Assembly (NCBI RefSeq): GCF_001620365.2 | Contig: NZ_LQMT02000020.1 | Coordinates: 147,854 to 211,853, forward strand | Direction: 5' to 3' | Length of the DNA stretch: 64,000 nt | From: Amycolatopsis keratiniphila subsp. keratiniphila | Lineage (GTDB): Bacteria; Actinomycetota; Actinomycetes; Mycobacteriales; Pseudonocardiaceae | Shown here: positions 61,133-64,000 of the stretch, in pieces | Numbering within the stretch: position 1 is the stretch's first letter | Layout: every line of letters starts with the position of its first letter | Notes under the pieces: model-generated | Told to the model about the DNA's origin: nothing | Databases searched by the model: none | What the model saw: only the letters and a program-made list of their open reading frames with translations | Made by a program: the position numbers and the translations under genes

Positions 61133-62125
61133 TCAGGAGAAGGCTTCGGGCCAGACGTCCCGGTACGCCCGCATGTCCCCCGACGAAGTGGCGGAGAGCA
61201 CACCGTGCACCATCGCCCGCCCGAACACCCGCGCGGCCGCCGAGCACAGCTTGTCCAGCACCAACGCGCGCCGCGCCGCCGCGACGGGGCCCGCACCACC
61301 GGGCAGCTCCCGGTCGCCGGTCGCCAGCGCGAACACCGTGTCGCCGTCGAACATCGTGTGCGCGGGCCGCACCGCCCTGGCGAGGCCGTCCTGAGCCGCC
61401 ACCGCGAGGCGTCGCGCCTCCGCCTTGGACAGCGCCGCGTCGACCGCGACCACGCCGATGGTGGTGTTGAGTCCCGCGGCCTTCGTCTCGACGTCGCCGG
61501 GCCGGTCGGGCCAGCGGACGCCGAACTCGCCGTCGACCTCGTGATCCGCCGCGTACGCGCGGCCGGTCGAGAGATCGACGGCCTCGCCGGCGGCGTTCAC
61601 GGCGGCGACCACGCCGACGGTGAACTCCCCGACCTTCTCCGAGGCCGTGCCGATCCCGCCTTTGAGTGATCCCGCCTTCGCCCCGGCGCCCGCGCCGACG
61701 GTCCCCGACGGCACCGGGCCGTCCTTGGCCGCTTGGCACGCCGCGTAGCCGAAGGAGGCGTCCGGACGGTTTCCCCAGTCACTTCGCGGCAGGTCGAACA
61801 ACACCGCGGCGGGCACGATCGGCACCACCTCGTGCGGCTGGGATCCCACCGGGATGCCCTGGTTCCGCTCGGCGAGCCACCGCATGACGCCGTCCGCGGC
61901 GGCCAGTCCGTACGCACTCCCGCCGGACAGGCAGATCGCGTTGACGTGCTGGACCAGGTTCTCCGGCTCCAGCAGGTTGGTCTCGCGCGTGCCGGGCGCG
62001 CCGCCGCGCTGGTCGACGGCCCCGACGGCGCCGCCGGGCACGAGCACGACCGTCGTCCCGGTCGCCCAGCCGTCGCCGACCCGCTCGTGGTGCCCGACCA
62101 GCACGCCGGGAACGTCGGTGATCAT
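61133..62125 (-). CDS. P1/DmpA-family N-terminal-nucleophile peptidase (Rv1333-like)
   Basis: A 330-residue aminopeptidase of the P1 (DmpA) family that self-cleaves at a Thr/Ser nucleophile. Motifs: NAICLSGGSAYGLAAADGV near 72 and AAGLNTTIGVVAVDAALSKAEA near 230 (the likely autocleavage region). Position and family match Rv1333. The ATG overlaps the stop of the aosR gene by four bases. Substrate unknown. Confidence 0.88.
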   Translation of the reverse strand: MITDVPGVLVGHHERVGDGWATGTTVVLVPGGAVGAVDQRGGAPGTRETNLLEPENLVQHVNAICLSGGSAYGLAAADGVMRWLAERNQGIPVGSQPHEVVPIVPAAVLFDLPRSDWGNRPDASFGYAACQAAKDGPVPSGTVGAGAGAKAGSLKGGIGTASEKVGEFTVGVVAAVNAAGEAVDLSTGRAYAADHEVDGEFGVRWPDRPGDVETKAAGLNTTIGVVAVDAALSKAEARRLAVAAQDGLARAVRPAHTMFDGDTVFALATGDRELPGGAGPVAAARRALVLDKLCSAAARVFGRAMVHGVLSATSSGDMRAYRDVWPEAFS

Positions 62126-62679
62126 GACGTCAGCGACTGGATGAGGGTCTCCTGAACCCAGGTCAGCCAGTGGTAGACGCCGAGATGCGGCGCGCGCGGA
62201 TCGTCCTCGGGCAGTTCGTCGGGCATGTCCTCGGTGACGTCGAGCGCGGTGCCCAGCGCCAGCCGGACGTCGTTGAGCGCGCCCAGCCACGCGTCGGCCT
62301 GCTCGAAGGTCAGCCGCACGTTCCCGCCGTCACGCGGCAGGGTGTCCAGCACGATCTTCGCGACGCCGACCTTCTTGTCCAGCAGCTCGGGCTCGTGGAT
62401 CGACCGCATCGCGGCGGCCGAGTCGATGTCCTCGCGGGTCGGGTTGTCCGGGTCGAGCTTGTGGAAATCCGGCAGCAGCCGCGAAAGCACCGGGTCGTCC
62501 GGCGATTCGGTCGGGCCGGTGCGGATGCCGGTCAGCTCCGCGAGCTCGTCCTGCGGCGCCTCCTCGGCGCGCGCGGTGAGCATGTCCTCCAGCTGGCTGA
62601 CCAGGCCGCGCAGCACCGCGGCCTCCTGCTGCTCGAACCCGGCGACGATGGTCTCGCCCTTGCGGCGCCATCCGTTCAT
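62122..62679 (-). CDS. aosR: DUF2017 / AosR-type oxidative-stress regulator
   Basis: A 185-residue DUF2017 protein, the positional orthologue of M. tuberculosis Rv1332 (AosR), reported as a regulator of non-canonical cysteine synthesis and redox balance. The sequence MNGWRRKGETIVAGFEQQEAAVLRGL is typical. The protein contains no cysteine at all, so a thiol-based redox switch in this protein is impossible. ATG overlaps clpS by four bases. Upstream of the mec-cysO-cysM genes, which it may control. Confidence 0.88.
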   Translation of the reverse strand: MNGWRRKGETIVAGFEQQEAAVLRGLVSQLEDMLTARAEEAPQDELAELTGIRTGPTESPDDPVLSRLLPDFHKLDPDNPTREDIDSAAAMRSIHEPELLDKKVGVAKIVLDTLPRDGGNVRLTFEQADAWLGALNDVRLALGTALDVTEDMPDELPEDDPRAPHLGVYHWLTWVQETLIQSLTS

Positions 62680-62984
62680 GAAGGCTGCTCCATGGTCGCC
62701 CAGAGGCCGGCCGCGTGCAGTTTCGCGACGTCGGTCTCCACCTTCTCCTTGGATCCGGAGGACACGATCGCCTTGCCCTTCTGGTGCACGTCGAGCATCA
62801 GCTTCGTCGCGTGGTCCCGGCTGTAACCGAACAGCTTCTGGAACACGTACGTCACGTACGACATGAGGTTCACCGGATCGTTCCAGACGACCGTCCGCCA
62901 GGGTTTGTCCTCAGAGACGATTTCTACTCCCTGTGGATCAACCTGCGTCTGCTCGGATGCGACAGGCGTGGACATGCACTCCAT
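62676..62984 (-). CDS. clpS: ATP-dependent Clp protease adaptor ClpS
   Basis: A 102-residue adaptor that delivers N-degron substrates to ClpC/ClpP. Motifs: PWRTVVWNDPVNLMSYVTYVFQKLFGYSRDHATKLMLDVH (split; ClpS core, about 30-69). An alternative ATG (62975) with GGAG before it gives a shorter form. First gene of the leftward operon, divergent from pncB. Confidence 0.93.
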   Translation of the reverse strand: MECMSTPVASEQTQVDPQGVEIVSEDKPWRTVVWNDPVNLMSYVTYVFQKLFGYSRDHATKLMLDVHQKGKAIVSSGSKEKVETDVAKLHAAGLWATMEQPS

Positions 62985-63049
62985 GGTGTCACGGGCCCGA
63001 TCCGGTACGGGCTGGCAGGTCCGGCCATGTGGGTGAATAGGCTGGTGCC

Positions 63050-64000
63050 ATGGGTTTCCCCGAGGCGGCCACTGGCGCCAGCACCGCGCTGCTCACCGAC
63101 CACTACGAGCTGACCATGCTGGCCAGCGCCCTGTCCGACGGGACGGCGGACCGGCCTTGCGTCTTCGAGGTCTTCGCACGTCGTCTGCCCGACGGCCGCC
63201 GCTACGGCGTCGTCGCGGGCACCGGCCGGGTCCTCGACGCGATCGCGGACTTCCGGTTCACCGACGCCGAGCTGAGCCAGCTGGAAGCGACGGCCGTGGT
63301 CGACGACGCCACCCTTTCGTGGCTCGCTGACTACTCCTTCTCGGGGAACGTCGACGGCTACCCCGAGGGCGAGCTGTACTTCCCCGGCTCCCCGATCATG
63401 ACCGTAACCGGTTCCTTCGGCGAGGCCGTCGTGCTGGAGACGCTGATCCTCTCGATCCTCAACCACGACAGCGCGATCGCGTCCGCGGCGGCGCGGATGT
63501 CGGGCGCCGCGCACGGCAGGCCGATCATCGAGATGGGCGGCCGCCGCACGCACGAGTACGCCGCCGTCGCCGCCGCGCGGGCCGCGTACCTCTCCGGGTT
63601 CGCCACGACGTCCAACCTCGAAGCCGGGCGCCGCTACGGCATCCCGACGCGGGGCACGGTCGCGCACGCGTTCATGTTGCTGCACGACAGCGAAGAGCAG
63701 GCGTTCCGCGCGCAGGTGGACAAGATGGGCGCCGACACCACCCTCCTGGTGGACACCTACGACATCACCAAGGGCATCGAAACGGCCGTCCGGGTGGCGG
63801 GCACCGAACTCGGCGCGATCCGCATCGACTCCGGCGACGTGGGCCCGCTGGCGCGCAAGGCCCGCGAGCAACTGGACGCCCTCGGCGCCAAGGACACCCG
63901 CATCGTGGTGTCGGGCGACCTCGACGAGCACGCGATCGCGGCGCTGCGGGCGGAACCCGTCGACGCGTACGGCGTCGGCACCTCGGTCGTCACCGGTTCC
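63050..64000 (+). CDS. pncB: Nicotinate phosphoribosyltransferase, partial
   Basis: The first 317 codons of a nicotinate phosphoribosyltransferase, still open at the window edge. Motifs seen: LLTDHYELTMLASAL near 15, VFARRLPDGRRYGVVAGTGR near 43 and EMGGRRTHEYAAVAAARAAYLSGF near 165 (split). It makes nicotinate mononucleotide from nicotinate and PRPP for NAD salvage. Divergent from clpS, as in mycobacteria (Rv1330-Rv1331). ATG start. Confidence 0.93.
   Translation, partial: MGFPEAATGASTALLTDHYELTMLASALSDGTADRPCVFEVFARRLPDGRRYGVVAGTGRVLDAIADFRFTDAELSQLEATAVVDDATLSWLADYSFSGNVDGYPEGELYFPGSPIMTVTGSFGEAVVLETLILSILNHDSAIASAAARMSGAAHGRPIIEMGGRRTHEYAAVAAARAAYLSGFATTSNLEAGRRYGIPTRGTVAHAFMLLHDSEEQAFRAQVDKMGADTTLLVDTYDITKGIETAVRVAGTELGAIRIDSGDVGPLARKAREQLDALGAKDTRIVVSGDLDEHAIAALRAEPVDAYGVGTSVVTGS

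Overview
The window is very GC-rich DNA with strong third-position GC bias, many GTG starts and frequent 4-base start/stop overlaps. It carries a conservon (cvn) operon, mycothiol-type enzymes, an F420/DDN-type protein, and the mycobacterial-type gene block clpS-aosR-peptidase-mec-cysO-cysM / rhomboid-murI-PDE-rph-rdgB. Together these point to a filamentous actinomycete, most likely Pseudonocardiales (Amycolatopsis-like). The genus is an inference, not something read directly.

Layout. 1-3.6 kb: a DDN-like protein and a TetR regulator divergent from a short UvrA paralog of the DrrC drug-resistance type. 3.9-8.1 kb: a membrane protein, a membrane-anchored metallophosphoesterase, and a DUF998 / alpha-beta hydrolase / macro-domain operon. 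8.5-12.4 kb: a propeller protein coupled to an MFS transporter, and a secreted CBM-FnIII-phosphoesterase. 12.5-15 kb: HAD and Nudix hydrolases and two DoxX paralogs. 15-18.9 kb: cvnDCBA, encoding a membrane histidine-kinase-like protein, a roadblock protein, a DUF742 protein and a small GTPase. 19-26.4 kb: kynureninase, an acyl-CoA synthetase, a mycothiol-dependent enzyme, an SDR and an MFS transporter. 26.8-33 kb: a diguanylate cyclase, a phospholipase A2 fused to a multi-pass acyltransferase-like domain, an LCP cell-wall ligase and an XRE regulator. 33-36 kb: a Baeyer-Villiger-type monooxygenase divergent from a TetR regulator. 36.1-38.2 kb: an odd tRNA-Leu(UAG), a duplicated piece of its 3' end, two small unknown genes and a MNT/HEPN toxin-antitoxin pair. 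38.2-42.6 kb: DHFR-like, ArsR-SRPBCC, methyltransferase, SDR, aminotransferase IV and DinB genes. 42.6-46.1 kb: DNA polymerase III alpha. 46.2-50.8 kb: LysR plus a three-subunit molybdo-flavo-iron-sulfur hydroxylase. 51-53.5 kb: a GH25 lysozyme, a lipoprotein and a peroxiredoxin. 53.9-64 kb: the conserved nucleotide-pool / glutamate racemase / cysteine block, interrupted by an arylamine N-acetyltransferase and a second racemase, and ending in a truncated pncB.

The most striking non-coding feature is a system of palindromes. All eight convergent gene pairs with a gap of more than about 50 bp carry either a long, mostly perfect hairpin or an array of short cores phased at exactly 21 bp. Four arrays occur, three of them head-to-head. 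Two convergent gaps 45 kb apart also share an inverted composite element of 240-280 bp whose 88-bp core is 86/88 identical. These may be bidirectional terminators, protein-binding arrays or mobile palindromes. The other leading candidates for novelty are the MNT/HEPN module next to the duplicated tRNA end, the phospholipase-acyltransferase fusion, and a cysteine-free AosR orthologue.
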